A stretch of DNA of 64,000 bases from Haloarchaeobius amylolyticus (GCF_026616195.1 NZ_JANHDH010000001.1:1178001-1242000); one strand, 5' to 3'. Positions 25,185 through 34,635 are shown, numbered from the stretch's first letter. A program made the numbers and translations. Notes: generated from the sequence alone by a model not told the origin.

Positions 25185-26006
25185 CTACATCGTGCCCGCC
25201 GGGACCGTCCCGGTCGCGAGCAACGTCAGGTTCCCGCCCATCCAGAGCAGGACGATGAGCCCGACGAGCTGGGCGTGCGAGAGGTCGAGCCCGACCCGGC
25301 GGAGCAGTCGCCGACGCGTCGGCGGGACCGAGAACAGCCCCGAACCGGTCGCGAGGATGCCCGAGAGGAACACGCCGGGGTTGAGCGTCGAGAACGCGAT
25401 GAGGAGGACGCCCACGCCGGAGAGCAGGGCGACGAGGCCGAAGCCCCACGCGACGACGGTCGAGAGGGTCCCGAACAGCCCGCGGGAAGAACTCGTGGTC
25501 GCCGGGTCCTCCCACTCGTCCGCCCAGGCGTCGGCGGCCTCGCGGACCTCCCGGATGGGTGCGAGGTCGGTGCCGCCGCAGTTCGGGCAGCTGTCCTTCT
25601 CGGTCGGATAGCGCGCCCCGCAGGCCTTGCAGAGGTGTTCGACCGACTGGGCGGTCGCCTGCTGCTGGCCGGTCGCGGTCCGGCCCCCGGACGTGGAACC
25701 GCGGTCGTCCCCGGGGTCGCCCCAGTCGTCGTCGATCCAGTGGTCGGAGTCGGAACCGGTATCCTCCGGCTCTGCGGTCCCGGTATCGGCCCACTCGAAG
25801 CCGTCGCTCCGGTCGTCCGCGGGCGTCGCGTCGGTCGCGCCACCAGGTTCCGTCTCGTCGGCAGCCTCGCGCTCGCCACCACCCTCGTCTGCCGCCCCGA
25901 CCCGGACGAGGTTCTCGCCGGCACAGCGCAGGCAGGGCGGGTTGTGCGACTCGTGGATGTGCCCACAGTTGGCACAGCGCCATCGGTCGTCGCCACCAGT
26001 GTCCAT
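25185..26006 (-). CDS. Double zinc-ribbon membrane protein
   Basis: The 273-residue protein has two zinc-ribbon-like clusters: CANCGHIHESHNPPCLRC (residues 11-28) and CKACGARYPTEKDSCPNC (about 126-143), separated by a long acidic Ser/Thr/Gly-rich linker. The C-terminal third has membrane helices near 182-210 and 245-265. Proteins of this layout are common in haloarchaea, with unknown roles, perhaps nucleic-acid or protein contacts at the membrane. It diverges from the PP2C-like gene across 120 bp. Confidence 0.7.
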   Translation of the reverse strand: MDTGGDDRWRCANCGHIHESHNPPCLRCAGENLVRVGAADEGGGEREAADETEPGGATDATPADDRSDGFEWADTGTAEPEDTGSDSDHWIDDDWGDPGDDRGSTSGGRTATGQQQATAQSVEHLCKACGARYPTEKDSCPNCGGTDLAPIREVREAADAWADEWEDPATTSSSRGLFGTLSTVVAWGFGLVALLSGVGVLLIAFSTLNPGVFLSGILATGSGLFSVPPTRRRLLRRVGLDLSHAQLVGLIVLLWMGGNLTLLATGTVPAGTM

Positions 26007-26126
26007 GTCGTCTCTGTGTCACTCCGTGACGACAAAGGTTCCGACTGCGGGACCGCGAGACTGGGCGAACTCGCCCCGGACTCGCCCGGCACCAGCTACT
26101 TGCACGCAGCGCGTGACCGTACACGT

Positions 26127-26987
26127 ATGCGAGCAGACTGCGCGACGGCCCACATCGACGCGGGCGTCGGCGTCAACGAGGACGTGGCGACGGTGACCCG
26201 CGGTGCGGCGTGGGCCATCGACGGGGCGACCGGCCTCGGCGGCGAGAGCCACACGCCGGGGGCGACCGACGCGACCTGGTACGTCGACCGGGTGGACAGC
26301 TACCTCCGCGAGCACGTCCACGACGACGTCCCCCTCGAGACCGTCCTTCGGAACTGCGTCGAGTCGGTCGCCGCGGCGTTCGCGACCCTCGTCGGCGATG
26401 CCGACGTGGACCCGGCGAACGAACCCTCGGCCGCCGTCGCGATAGCGCGCTGGCCCGAGGACGACGCCGACGGCCCGGTCGAGTACGCGGTCCTGGGCGA
26501 CGCGAGCGTGGTGTTCCGGTTCCCGAGCGGCGAGGTGGAGACGGTCCACGGCCACGGCCCGCGCGACCAGGACGCCGCCGCCATCGACGAACTCGTCCGG
26601 CTGAAGCGCGAGGAGGGCCTGACCCACGACGAGGCGTTCGAGGCACTGTTGCCCCGGTTGCGCGAGGTCCGGGCCGCGAAGAACACGCCCGGGGGGTACT
26701 GGGCGCTGAGCCTCGACCCGGCCGCGACCGACCACGCGACGACCGGCGCCGTCGAGAACGTCGCCGGCGCCACCCTCTTCACCGACGGGTTCGAGCCCCT
26801 GGTCGACGCCTACGAGGTGTTCGGCGACTGGGCCGAGGCGACCAGTTTCGTCCACGAGCGCGGGCCCGCTGCGGCCGTCTCGCACCTCCGGGAGTTCGAG
26901 CGAGCCGACGCGGACTGCGAGACCCACCCGCGGTTCAAGGTCCACGACGACGTCGGGGTCGCCGTGGTGTCCTTCCAGCGCGAGTGA
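26127..26987 (+). CDS. PP2C-like protein phosphatase
   Basis: The 286-residue cytoplasmic protein shows the metal-site motifs of PPM/PP2C phosphatases in the correct order: VNEDVA (16-21), AIDGATG (30-36), TDGF (219-222) and the terminal HDDVGVAVV (about 273), where DD replaces the usual DN. These residues bind the two Mn/Mg ions that attack Ser/Thr-phosphates. This points to an active but atypical phosphatase; no partner kinase is adjacent. ATG 26127 gives the normal family start (MRADCATAHIDAGVGVNED). Confidence 0.75.
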   Translation: MRADCATAHIDAGVGVNEDVATVTRGAAWAIDGATGLGGESHTPGATDATWYVDRVDSYLREHVHDDVPLETVLRNCVESVAAAFATLVGDADVDPANEPSAAVAIARWPEDDADGPVEYAVLGDASVVFRFPSGEVETVHGHGPRDQDAAAIDELVRLKREEGLTHDEAFEALLPRLREVRAAKNTPGGYWALSLDPAATDHATTGAVENVAGATLFTDGFEPLVDAYEVFGDWAEATSFVHERGPAAAVSHLREFERADADCETHPRFKVHDDVGVAVVSFQRE

Positions 26988-27057
26988 CGGTCAGGGACAC
27001 CGACAGTCCTAAGTCTGTCAGTGTCCGTCTATTCTATGACTTCGAACGGGGACCACC

Positions 27058-27741
27058 GTGTCTGGTACATTCACCGACGTTCTCCCGCCCGCAGTGCTCT
27101 CCCGGCACCGCGACCTGCTCGTCGCCGGCCCGAGTCGCGAGACCGTCTGGCCGGTACCGAGTCGCATCCTCGCCAGCACGGTCGCCCCCGATGACGGCCT
27201 CACCGCCGTCACGACCCGCACCGCCGCCCGTACGATGGTCGACCGGCTGGTCCGCGACGTGCCCGCACTGGCGCGCGAGCGGACCGGCGTCGTCGACTGC
27301 ACGCCGAGCCACGACGAGGTCCGGGCGAGCCCCCGGGAGCGCTACTGGAGCGTCCCCTCGCCGGTCGACCTGACCGGGACGAGCATGGCGGTCCACGACT
27401 GCATGGAGACGCTGGGTGAGCAGGGCGCCGGGGACCGACACCTGGTGTTCGACTCGCTGTCGAACCTGCTCATGTCGACCGACTCCGAGACCGTCACCCG
27501 GTACGCCCACCAGCTCCTCCTGCTCGCGGACGCCACCGACGCGATGTCGGTGTTCCCCATCTACACGAACGTCACCGACGGGACCGACTTCGAGCGCCTC
27601 AAACACCTCTTCGACGGGATGATACGGGTTCGACGCCGGGACGGGACCCGAGAGGTGCGCTGTGTCGGCATCGCGGGAGCGGCCGACGGCTGGGTCCGCC
27701 TCCCCGACGTCGGGACCGCCCCCGGCGCCGAGGCAGACTGA
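27058..27741 (+). CDS. RecA/KaiC-like protein with lost P-loop
   Basis: The 227-residue protein starts at a GTG placed about 20-29 bases after CTATTCTATG, fitting a leaderless transcript. The central strand HLVFDSLSNLLM resembles the Walker B strand of RecA/KaiC ATPases, followed by a KaiC-like ending (HLFDGMIRVRRRDGTREVRC). The Walker A loop expected near residue 20 is replaced by DLLVAGPSRETVW, without Gly-Lys-Thr, so ATP hydrolysis is unlikely. It resembles a haloarchaeal group of degenerate KaiC-like proteins of possible signalling function. Confidence 0.65.
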   Translation: MSGTFTDVLPPAVLSRHRDLLVAGPSRETVWPVPSRILASTVAPDDGLTAVTTRTAARTMVDRLVRDVPALARERTGVVDCTPSHDEVRASPRERYWSVPSPVDLTGTSMAVHDCMETLGEQGAGDRHLVFDSLSNLLMSTDSETVTRYAHQLLLLADATDAMSVFPIYTNVTDGTDFERLKHLFDGMIRVRRRDGTREVRCVGIAGAADGWVRLPDVGTAPGAEAD

Positions 27742-27827
27742 CGGACGCTCGGCTGTCGATTCGGCCCGTCGAATCGGCGCGTTGAGGGACGCTTCGCCTT
27801 ATCAGGGAGTCTCGCCTAGGTGATTAC

Positions 27828-28106
27828 ATGGTCGAAATCGAGACAGAAGAACAGAAGACACGGGCGGAGATCGCCGCGTGTCTCCGCATCCTCGCCGACC
27901 AGTTCGAGCGAGACGGCGAGGTCCGGGTCCGCCTCGGCGGCGAGGACGTGACCTTCGACCCGGCCGACACCGTGAACGTCAGGCTGGAGACCGAGTCGGA
28001 GCTCTCACCGGAGTCCGTCCGGATGTACCGCCGTGTCGGGTTCGACATCGAGTGGCTCCAGCCGGTCCCGGTGCGGTCCGACCCGGTCGACAGCCGGAAC
28101 CGGTGA
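27828..28106 (+). CDS. Amphi-Trp domain protein
   Basis: The 92-residue protein fits the small haloarchaeal amphi-Trp domain: KTRAEIAACLRILADQFERDG, then a strand pair around VRVRLGGEDVTFDP, and FDIEWLQP with the characteristic Trp at the end. The domain is often found alone and its function is unknown. A TATA-like CCTTATCAGG lies about 28 bases before ATG 27828. Its last 102 bases overlap the 3' end of the convergent membrane-protein gene. Confidence 0.75.
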   Translation: MVEIETEEQKTRAEIAACLRILADQFERDGEVRVRLGGEDVTFDPADTVNVRLETESELSPESVRMYRRVGFDIEWLQPVPVRSDPVDSRNR

Positions 28107-29753
28107 GCCGGCGCCAGCCCTGTCTTCTCCGGTGTCGTCGCCTGTGACCGCGACCACCACCACCTCCTCGTTCTCGTACGCGATGGTGTAGCGCTCGCTC
28201 TCGACCAGCGACTCGCGCATCTCGGGGGACTGGTGCTCGAGCATCCCGCGGACGGTGTAGCCCTGTTTCGGGACGTAGACGTACTCCGGCGCGTAGTCGT
28301 ACTGCTCCAGCGTGGCCGTGATGCAACTGGCGTCCTCACACGTCGAGATGTCCCGGTAGGTCGAGAGGTGGTGTTCGTACTGGGCGGGGGTGGTCCACTC
28401 GACGCCCCAGGGCCCGAGGAGGATGCTCCGCCCGGACTGCTGGGGGAACCACTCCGCGGCGTCGCCGAGCACCACGAAGTCGGCCGACGCGGCGGTGTTC
28501 GCCTCGGCCCACTCCATCGCCTCGACGTCGTGCTCGTCGACGAACGCGGGCTGTGACGGGTCGCCGTGGTGGGTGTCGACCACGCCGCCGGCGTAGGTGA
28601 CGCCGACCGCGACCGCCGAGAGCGACAGCAGCGCGATGGTGAGGAACGACGCGGTCTGTCGCCAGCCCGGGACGGTCCCGTCGTCGAGGCGGTCCGCGAG
28701 GGCCGGGACGACCTCGAAGACGAACTGGGCGACGAGGATGCCGCCCGCGAGGAACTGGAAGCGGGTCTTCCCGAGGACCCACGCCGACACGAACAGCCAC
28801 GTCGGCAGGAGGAACCGGCGCTTCCAGAGCGCGTACAGCCCCGCCAGGTAGGTCGCGACGAAGAAGGGCGTGACCGCGTCCGCGACGGCGAGGGGCTGGA
28901 CGAACTCGTCGTAGAGCCGGCCGGTCCCGCCGCCGAGGCCGGAGTGGGTCCCCGCGGCGCCGAAGAACACGTCGAAGCCGTGGTGCGAGGCGACGGTCAG
29001 CCACCACGGTGCGGTGAGGAGGACGCCGCCGACGGCCACTATCGCCCCGTGGACCAGCCCGACGGGGGACCGGTCGAACGCGGCGTAGAGCAACAGGAAG
29101 TTCAGCCCGAAGCTAACCGCGTAGAGCGGGTGCGTGAGGATGGTCAGCGCGAACAGCACCAGCCCGGGGGCGAGCCAGCGACGGTCGCCGTCGCGGAACA
29201 GCCGGAGGCCGGCGAACACCCCGGCGACGACGAAGAGGAACGCGGGCGCCCGGTTGATACCGCCCGCCGAGAGGTGCCACTGCAGCACCGGCGGGGCGAC
29301 CGCGAACACCAGCGAGGCGAAGGCGGCCCGGCGGGGCGACCCGAGGAACTCACGTGCCACGTAGAAGTACGGGACGACGGTCGCGAGCACGACGAGGCCG
29401 GGGAGCAGCCGACTCAGCAGGAAGGCGTCGACCCCGGTCAGGTCGCGGATGACCCCGACCACGTAGAACATGAGGGGTGGGTACGCCAGGGGGACGCCCT
29501 CGGCGGTGTAGCCGGGTACCGTGGGTGGGAGCCCGTAGCCGTGGGCGCTGATGGTGTCGGCGATCTGGACGTACAGGCCGGCCCCGAAGGCGGGGTACCG
29601 GTGCGTGACGAGGTAGCTGGCGTAGACCAGCAGGCCCGCGACCAGCGCGAGGCCGAGCCACGGTTTCTCGCCGAACCGGCTCGTGGCCAGTCGTGTCGCG
29701 ATACGGGTCGTGAGAGATGTCGAGGTCGAGTCTCGCGTGGTAGAATGTCCCAT
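28005..29753 (-). CDS. GT-C-like polytopic membrane protein
   Basis: The 582-residue protein has about eleven hydrophobic segments up to residue 400, then an extracellular soluble domain. The first loop carries FGAGLYVQIADTISAHGYGLPP, in the position of the GT-C (dolichol-phosphate-sugar transferase, GT39-like) catalytic loop, although I do not see a clear acidic pair. The soluble part includes FVVLGDAAEWFPQQSGR. The last 40 residues are low-complexity Asp/Arg/Gly/Pro and are encoded opposite the amphi-Trp gene, which suggests a run-on past an older stop codon. Likely acts in surface glycan assembly, judging also from the neighbouring sulfotransferase-like gene. Confidence 0.65.
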   Translation of the reverse strand: MGHSTTRDSTSTSLTTRIATRLATSRFGEKPWLGLALVAGLLVYASYLVTHRYPAFGAGLYVQIADTISAHGYGLPPTVPGYTAEGVPLAYPPLMFYVVGVIRDLTGVDAFLLSRLLPGLVVLATVVPYFYVAREFLGSPRRAAFASLVFAVAPPVLQWHLSAGGINRAPAFLFVVAGVFAGLRLFRDGDRRWLAPGLVLFALTILTHPLYAVSFGLNFLLLYAAFDRSPVGLVHGAIVAVGGVLLTAPWWLTVASHHGFDVFFGAAGTHSGLGGGTGRLYDEFVQPLAVADAVTPFFVATYLAGLYALWKRRFLLPTWLFVSAWVLGKTRFQFLAGGILVAQFVFEVVPALADRLDDGTVPGWRQTASFLTIALLSLSAVAVGVTYAGGVVDTHHGDPSQPAFVDEHDVEAMEWAEANTAASADFVVLGDAAEWFPQQSGRSILLGPWGVEWTTPAQYEHHLSTYRDISTCEDASCITATLEQYDYAPEYVYVPKQGYTVRGMLEHQSPEMRESLVESERYTIAYENEEVVVVAVTGDDTGEDRAGAGSPVPAVDRVGPHRDRLEPLDVEPDTAVHPDGLR

Positions 29754-29799
29754 GAGTGACGGTGCGTGGGTAGTGCGGGGGTGGTGTGGGGGTGGTGAG

Positions 29800-31248
29800 T
29801 CAGTCGCGGTGCAGTTCGAGCGGCTGCTGGACCGAGACGGAGTAGGGGGTCCAGCGGAGTTCGAGGACGGCCCAGACGAGCAGCGAGACGGTCCCGACGA
29901 CGAGGGCCGCGACCTCCAGCGCGCCCATCCAGATCGGTTTGACGTACATCAGGGCGTTGAACACCTTGCCCGGCAGGAGGCCCTTGAACGCGAGCCAGAG
30001 GCTCCCGAGGAGGCCGGCGCTGTCGGTGTTGCCGGTCGACCCGGCACCGTCGTCGTCGCCCGCGCCGGGACCAGCACCGCCGTCACCGGCCGAGCCGTTC
30101 GTGGCCGAGTCGTCGTCGCCGGTACTGGATTCGCCACCGATGGCCTGCATGCTCTGGCCGCCGGTACTCTCGTCACCGGTCCCGAGGCGCTCGGCCTCGT
30201 AGGGGAACGCCACGTCGACGCTCCAGACGACCTCGCCCTGCGGGTTCACCTCGAAGACCCTGTTCCCGTTGGAGTCGGTGATGAGCGTGTTCCCGTTCGG
30301 GAGGCGGTCGGCGTCGCGGGGCCACTGGGCGCGGGCGTCGCTCCACGTCCACGACCGGGTCCAGTTCCCGTCGGTCCGCTGGTACTCGACGATGCGGTTG
30401 TTCTCGGAGTCGGCGACCAGCACGGCCGGGCCGCCGTTCTCCGCCGGGATGTAGTCCGGGTTGTGCTGCTCGTAGATGGTGTCGTGGTCCCCGTCCTCGC
30501 CCAGCGTCCAGTTCTCGACGAGGCCGGTCTCGCGGTCGAGGAAGACGACCTGGTCCTGGTTGCGCAGGCTGGCCATGATCCGGCCGTCCTGGACGACCTC
30601 GACGTCGTTGACGTGGGTCCAGTCCTCCGGGTAGGGGCCGCCGCTGGTGCGCGGATAGGCGGCCTGGGCGTCCCACGACCACTCGACCAGCTCGGTGCTG
30701 GTGTTCACGACGAACACGCGGTCCTGGGCGATGTCGGCGACGACGTACCGGGTGTCGTTCAGGCGGTCGCCGTCGTGCCACCGCGTCGAGTGCTTGCCCG
30801 GCGTGACCCGGGAGTAGACGTCGGTGACGTTCCCGGTCGTGAGGTTGACGCGTTCGATACCGTTCCGGGTACAGACCGAGTCGCTGTTGCACTCCTCGGC
30901 CGGCAGGTGGTCGGCGTAGAGGTACTCGACGGTCGCGTTCGTGCCCTCGACCGGGTCGACGTCCCAGTAGCGGGTATGGGAGTCGTTGTAGTACAGCGTA
31001 CTCCCGTCTTCGGCGAACGCGACGAGCTCGGCGTTCGAGCGCGGCCCCTCCTGGGCCGAGCCGAGGAACGTGTTCGAGTCGGTCGCGATGACGGTGATTC
31101 CGTCGCGGGGCGGGGCGGCCTGGGTGTGCGAACCGGTGTCGGCGAAGTCGCTCGTCCGGTCGGCCGTGACCAGGCCGAACGTGAGCGTCAGGACGGAGAG
31201 CAGGACGACGACTCCGAGCGCGACACGGCACCCTCGTCTCGTGAGCAT
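29800..31248 (-). CDS. Arylsulfotransferase-like beta-propeller protein
   Basis: The 482-residue protein has an N-terminal signal or anchor (residues 8-28), a beta-propeller region with repeated strand patterns (VFVVNTSTELVEWSWDA, HVNDVEVVQDGRIMASLRN, HNPDYIPAENGG, PNGNTLITDSNGNRVFEV) typical of arylsulfate sulfotransferase (ASST) and NHL proteins, a Gly/Asp/Ser linker (about 365-410) and a C-terminal transmembrane helix near 440-465. ASST enzymes transfer sulfate between phenolic groups, but many archaeal homologues are untested. It is transcribed toward the GT-C-like gene 46 bp away, so the two may form an operon. Confidence 0.75.
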   Translation of the reverse strand: MLTRRGCRVALGVVVLLSVLTLTFGLVTADRTSDFADTGSHTQAAPPRDGITVIATDSNTFLGSAQEGPRSNAELVAFAEDGSTLYYNDSHTRYWDVDPVEGTNATVEYLYADHLPAEECNSDSVCTRNGIERVNLTTGNVTDVYSRVTPGKHSTRWHDGDRLNDTRYVVADIAQDRVFVVNTSTELVEWSWDAQAAYPRTSGGPYPEDWTHVNDVEVVQDGRIMASLRNQDQVVFLDRETGLVENWTLGEDGDHDTIYEQHNPDYIPAENGGPAVLVADSENNRIVEYQRTDGNWTRSWTWSDARAQWPRDADRLPNGNTLITDSNGNRVFEVNPQGEVVWSVDVAFPYEAERLGTGDESTGGQSMQAIGGESSTGDDDSATNGSAGDGGAGPGAGDDDGAGSTGNTDSAGLLGSLWLAFKGLLPGKVFNALMYVKPIWMGALEVAALVVGTVSLLVWAVLELRWTPYSVSVQQPLELHRD

Positions 31249-31412
31249 CTACCGGGACGTGGGGAGTGAGGGGGTTTACTATAGAGCCGGTAACCGCGGG
31301 ACGTGGACACACAGAAACCGTCCTGAACAGTTGGGCTCGACCGGCGGGTCCCCGTCCCGTCCCGCTTAAACCGTTCATAATAATCCCCACGCCCGGAGAA
31401 CGGGACCGACGA

Positions 31413-32732
31413 ATGGGACGCGTCTCGCGCAGCCGGCTCGTGCTCGCGCTCGCCCTCGTGGCCGCGGTCGCGGCGCTGGGTTTCGACGCCCGGCCCCGGT
31501 CGGACCCGGCCACGGAGAGCGCGAAGTCTCCGGCGGAGGTGAAGCTCCAGCCGGTCGAGGAGAACGGGTCCACCGCCCTGTGGCCCTTCACGAGCCGGGC
31601 GACGCGCTTCGAGACGCTCACGCTCCCCATCAACGTCGTCGTCCGGGAGGACCCGGCGGTCGTCCGGGCGATGCTGACGCGCGAGGCGACCGACGGCTCG
31701 GGCTCGCTCGACCGCGACGGCGAACAGCGCGTGCTGCCCGACCTCGGCGGCGACGTGTGGGGCCGGACCCACGGCGCGACCCGCTACACCTACGTCCACG
31801 ACCGGCGCACCGACGAGGGGTCCTGGCAGACCGAGTACGCCCAGTTGCACGTCGGGACCTACCTCGGCAGCCGCCAGCACGTCCGGCTGTACGCCGTCCC
31901 CGGCGAGGACGGGCGAGCGACCGCGATCCAGGCCCACCGCGAGCACTGGGACTGGTTCCGCCTGCGCCACACCGTGGGGAGCACGGCCGCGGGCCAGACC
32001 TACCTCGAACGCCAGTTCTACGGCGTCCCCACCGTCGAGGAGGTGAGCCGCGAGCGCTACGCGAACGGGGGCATCCTCGACGCCGACGGCTGGGCGACGG
32101 TGGTCGACGTCCGCGAGCGACCGGCGCTGCCGCCCGAGGGCGTCGGCGGCGGCAGTACGCCCGCGAGCCTCGTGATGGCGGCTGCGACGCTCGGCGGCCT
32201 GGTCGCCATCGCCGGCGGGTTCGCCGAGGACGAGATCGACGAGGTGCGCCGGGAGGCCGCCGACGCCCTCGCCGAGTTCCGGTCGGACCTCGACGTGACG
32301 CGGGGACACCTCCTGCTGTTCGGGAGCCTCGCGACCATCCCGGTCGCCGTCCGCGCCGGGAGCGTCGCCGTCGAACGCCTCGGCGTCGTGGCGAACCCGA
32401 AGCTCGTCGCGGCCGTCTTCTACCCCCTGCTCGTCTGCGGCCTGCCCCTCTGTGCGTATCGCTTCGCGACCCGGCTCGGGTTCGCCGAGAGCGCCCTCGT
32501 CGCCGTCCTCGGGCTCCTGACCGGCGTCGTCGCGGAGTACACCTACCTCGGCATCGAGGTCATCCCGCGGTACGTGCTCGTCCAGCGCGCCCTCCTGCTC
32601 GGTGCCATCGCCGTCGTCGCCGCCGCCGGGACCGTCCGGCACGAGCGGCGGTGGCGCGAGAACGAACTCCTCGCCCTCGGCGTCGCCTGCTGGGCCATCG
32701 CCGTGGCGTGGCCCCTGCTCGACCTCCTCTGA
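31413..32732 (+). CDS. Membrane protein with possible LssY_C-like domain
   Basis: The 439-residue protein has an N-terminal anchor (8-24), a large extracytoplasmic domain to about residue 245, a helix at 248-268, a charged cytosolic loop and about five more helices to the end. The outer domain (LPINVVV, QLHVGTYLGSRQHVRLY, AIQAHREHWDWFRLRHTV) resembles the LssY C-terminal domain that is often linked to PAP2 phosphatases; this is a tentative resemblance. The PAP2 gene two places downstream supports it. The next gene starts four bases after its stop. It diverges from the ASST-like gene. Confidence 0.65.
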   Translation: MGRVSRSRLVLALALVAAVAALGFDARPRSDPATESAKSPAEVKLQPVEENGSTALWPFTSRATRFETLTLPINVVVREDPAVVRAMLTREATDGSGSLDRDGEQRVLPDLGGDVWGRTHGATRYTYVHDRRTDEGSWQTEYAQLHVGTYLGSRQHVRLYAVPGEDGRATAIQAHREHWDWFRLRHTVGSTAAGQTYLERQFYGVPTVEEVSRERYANGGILDADGWATVVDVRERPALPPEGVGGGSTPASLVMAAATLGGLVAIAGGFAEDEIDEVRREAADALAEFRSDLDVTRGHLLLFGSLATIPVAVRAGSVAVERLGVVANPKLVAAVFYPLLVCGLPLCAYRFATRLGFAESALVAVLGLLTGVVAEYTYLGIEVIPRYVLVQRALLLGAIAVVAAAGTVRHERRWRENELLALGVACWAIAVAWPLLDLL

Positions 32733-32736
32733 GACC

Positions 32737-34614
32737 ATGACAGACCCGCCCGACCCGCCTCCGACAGCCGAATCGACACGCGACCAGGACCACCCCCGCG
32801 AGACGCGGCCGACCCTCGACCGCCGGACGCTACTCGGCGGGCTGGCGAGCGCCGGCATGGCCGCGACAGCCGGCTGTGCGAAGAAGGCCCACTCGATGCT
32901 GAACCGACCGACGCCCGAGCAGGTGTCGCTCTCGGTGAAGACCGTCCCCGCCGACGACGACCCGGTCGCGACCCGCATCGCGCGCTACCTCGTGACCAGA
33001 CTCCAGCAGGTCGGCATCGACGCGTCGGTGCAGCTGCTCCGGCGCGAGGACCTCCTCATCGACGTGCTGTTCAAGCAGTCGTTCGACCTGTACGTGTGGC
33101 GCCTGCCCGACCTGTCAGACCCCGACCGGCTCCGGTCGCTGCTGCACTCCCGGTTCGCGGTCGAGCCGGGCTGGCAGAACCCGTTCGGGTACGCCAACCT
33201 CGGCGTCGACGACCTGCTGACCCGCCAGCGCCGGCTGCCCGGGTCGCGCCGCCAGCGCGTCCTCGCGACGCTCCAGCGGCAGGTCGCCCGGACGCTCCCG
33301 TTCGTCACCATCGCGTTCCCGAGCGAGGTCCGGGCGGTCCGGAACGACGCGGTCGCCCACGTCGGGGACCCCTCGCTCCACTCGCCGCTGAGTTACTGTC
33401 GCCTCGACGCGACCGACCCCGACGCGACGACCGGCGCGGCCGAACCGGAGACCACGACCGAGTCCGACCGGCGGACGCTGACCGCGACGCTCAGCGACGC
33501 GCGCCAGACCGAGAGTCTGAACCCCCTCGCGACGGAGTACCGCGACGACTGGACCATCCCGGAACTGCTGTACGACCCGCTCGCGCGGGCCGTCGGCGGT
33601 CGGCTCCGGCCGTGGCTGGCCCGGTACGTCGACTGGCACAGCGACGCGGGCGACGGCGGCCCGGTCGCGACGCTGACCCTCCGCGAGGGCTGCACCTGGC
33701 ACGACGGTACCCCGGTCACGGCCGACGACGTGGCGTTCACCTACCGCTTCCTCTCGGACACCTCGCTCGGTAGGATGGAGAGCCCGCTCCCCGCGCCGGC
33801 GTTCCGCGGCCGGACGACGCTCGTCGACTCGGCGATGCCGCTGGACGACCGGCGCGTCCGCCTCTCGTTCGTGCCGGCCAGCCGGCGGGTCGCCCGCCGG
33901 GCACTGACCGTGCCCATCCTGCCCCGGCACGACTGGGAGGACAGCAGCGAGCAGGCGAACGTCCCCGGCGTGCAGAACGGCCCGGTGACCAGGGCGCTCG
34001 TCCGGGACAACTTCCCCCCGGTCGGGAGCGGCCCGCTGCGCTACGAGTCCCGGAAGATCCGGAACTCCCTGACGCTGGTCCGCAACGACGAGCACTTCCT
34101 CCACCGCGGGGACACCGGCGGCCTGCCGACCGCGGTCGACGGCTTCGACGTGGACGCGCTCCGGTTCCGGGTGGTCCCGTCGGGCGCCGTCGCCCGCGAC
34201 CTCGTCCTCGACGGCGAGGCCGACCTCTCGGCCAGTCCCCTCTCGCCCGACGCGGTCCGGCCGGTCGGCGAGTCGAACGAGGTCACCCTGCACGTCCAGG
34301 AGTCGCACTCGCCGTACCACGTCGGGTTCGACGTCCGGTCCGCGCCGCTCAGCAACGGCCGGTTCCGGCAGGCCGTCGCCCAGCTGCTCGACCGTACGCA
34401 CATCGTCGACGAGTTCCTCGACGAGTTCGCCCGCCCCGCGGTGAGCCCGCTGGCGGCGACCGGGAGCGTCCCGGCGAAACTGCAGTGGTCGGGCGAGGAC
34501 CCGCTGTTCCCGTTCCCCGGGTCGGACGGCGAACTGGCCGTCGACCGCGCGAGACAGGCGTTCGTCGACGCCGGGTACCGCTACAGCGACGACGGCGAAC
34601 TCCTCGCACGATGA
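32737..34614 (+). CDS. Solute-binding lipoprotein, family 5-like, apparently circularly permuted
   Basis: The 625-residue protein has a Tat signal with lipobox (DRRTLLGGL, ATAGC, Cys47), so it is a lipid-anchored exported protein. Two parts resemble peptide/nickel-binding proteins (SBP family 5). Residues about 246-625 match the normal N-terminal lobe, with CTWHDGTPVTADDVAFTYRF (320-338), FRQAVAQLLDRTHIVDEF (543-560) and a final DRARQAFVDAGYRYSDDG. The normal C-terminal lobe, which should follow, is instead at residues 62-222 (VATRIARYLVTRLQQVGIDA, SFDLYVWRLPDLSDP, NPFGYANLGVDDLL). No permease or ATPase gene is nearby. Ligand unknown. Confidence 0.75.
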   Translation: MTDPPDPPPTAESTRDQDHPRETRPTLDRRTLLGGLASAGMAATAGCAKKAHSMLNRPTPEQVSLSVKTVPADDDPVATRIARYLVTRLQQVGIDASVQLLRREDLLIDVLFKQSFDLYVWRLPDLSDPDRLRSLLHSRFAVEPGWQNPFGYANLGVDDLLTRQRRLPGSRRQRVLATLQRQVARTLPFVTIAFPSEVRAVRNDAVAHVGDPSLHSPLSYCRLDATDPDATTGAAEPETTTESDRRTLTATLSDARQTESLNPLATEYRDDWTIPELLYDPLARAVGGRLRPWLARYVDWHSDAGDGGPVATLTLREGCTWHDGTPVTADDVAFTYRFLSDTSLGRMESPLPAPAFRGRTTLVDSAMPLDDRRVRLSFVPASRRVARRALTVPILPRHDWEDSSEQANVPGVQNGPVTRALVRDNFPPVGSGPLRYESRKIRNSLTLVRNDEHFLHRGDTGGLPTAVDGFDVDALRFRVVPSGAVARDLVLDGEADLSASPLSPDAVRPVGESNEVTLHVQESHSPYHVGFDVRSAPLSNGRFRQAVAQLLDRTHIVDEFLDEFARPAVSPLAATGSVPAKLQWSGEDPLFPFPGSDGELAVDRARQAFVDAGYRYSDDGELLAR

Positions 34615-34635
34615 CCGGCACGGAGGGTCGCTGAG

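Noticed and set aside
30173-31633. Reverse frame of 486 codons over the ASST-like gene
   Set aside because: It overlaps the genuine gene in another frame and is Arg/Pro-rich without any recognisable fold.
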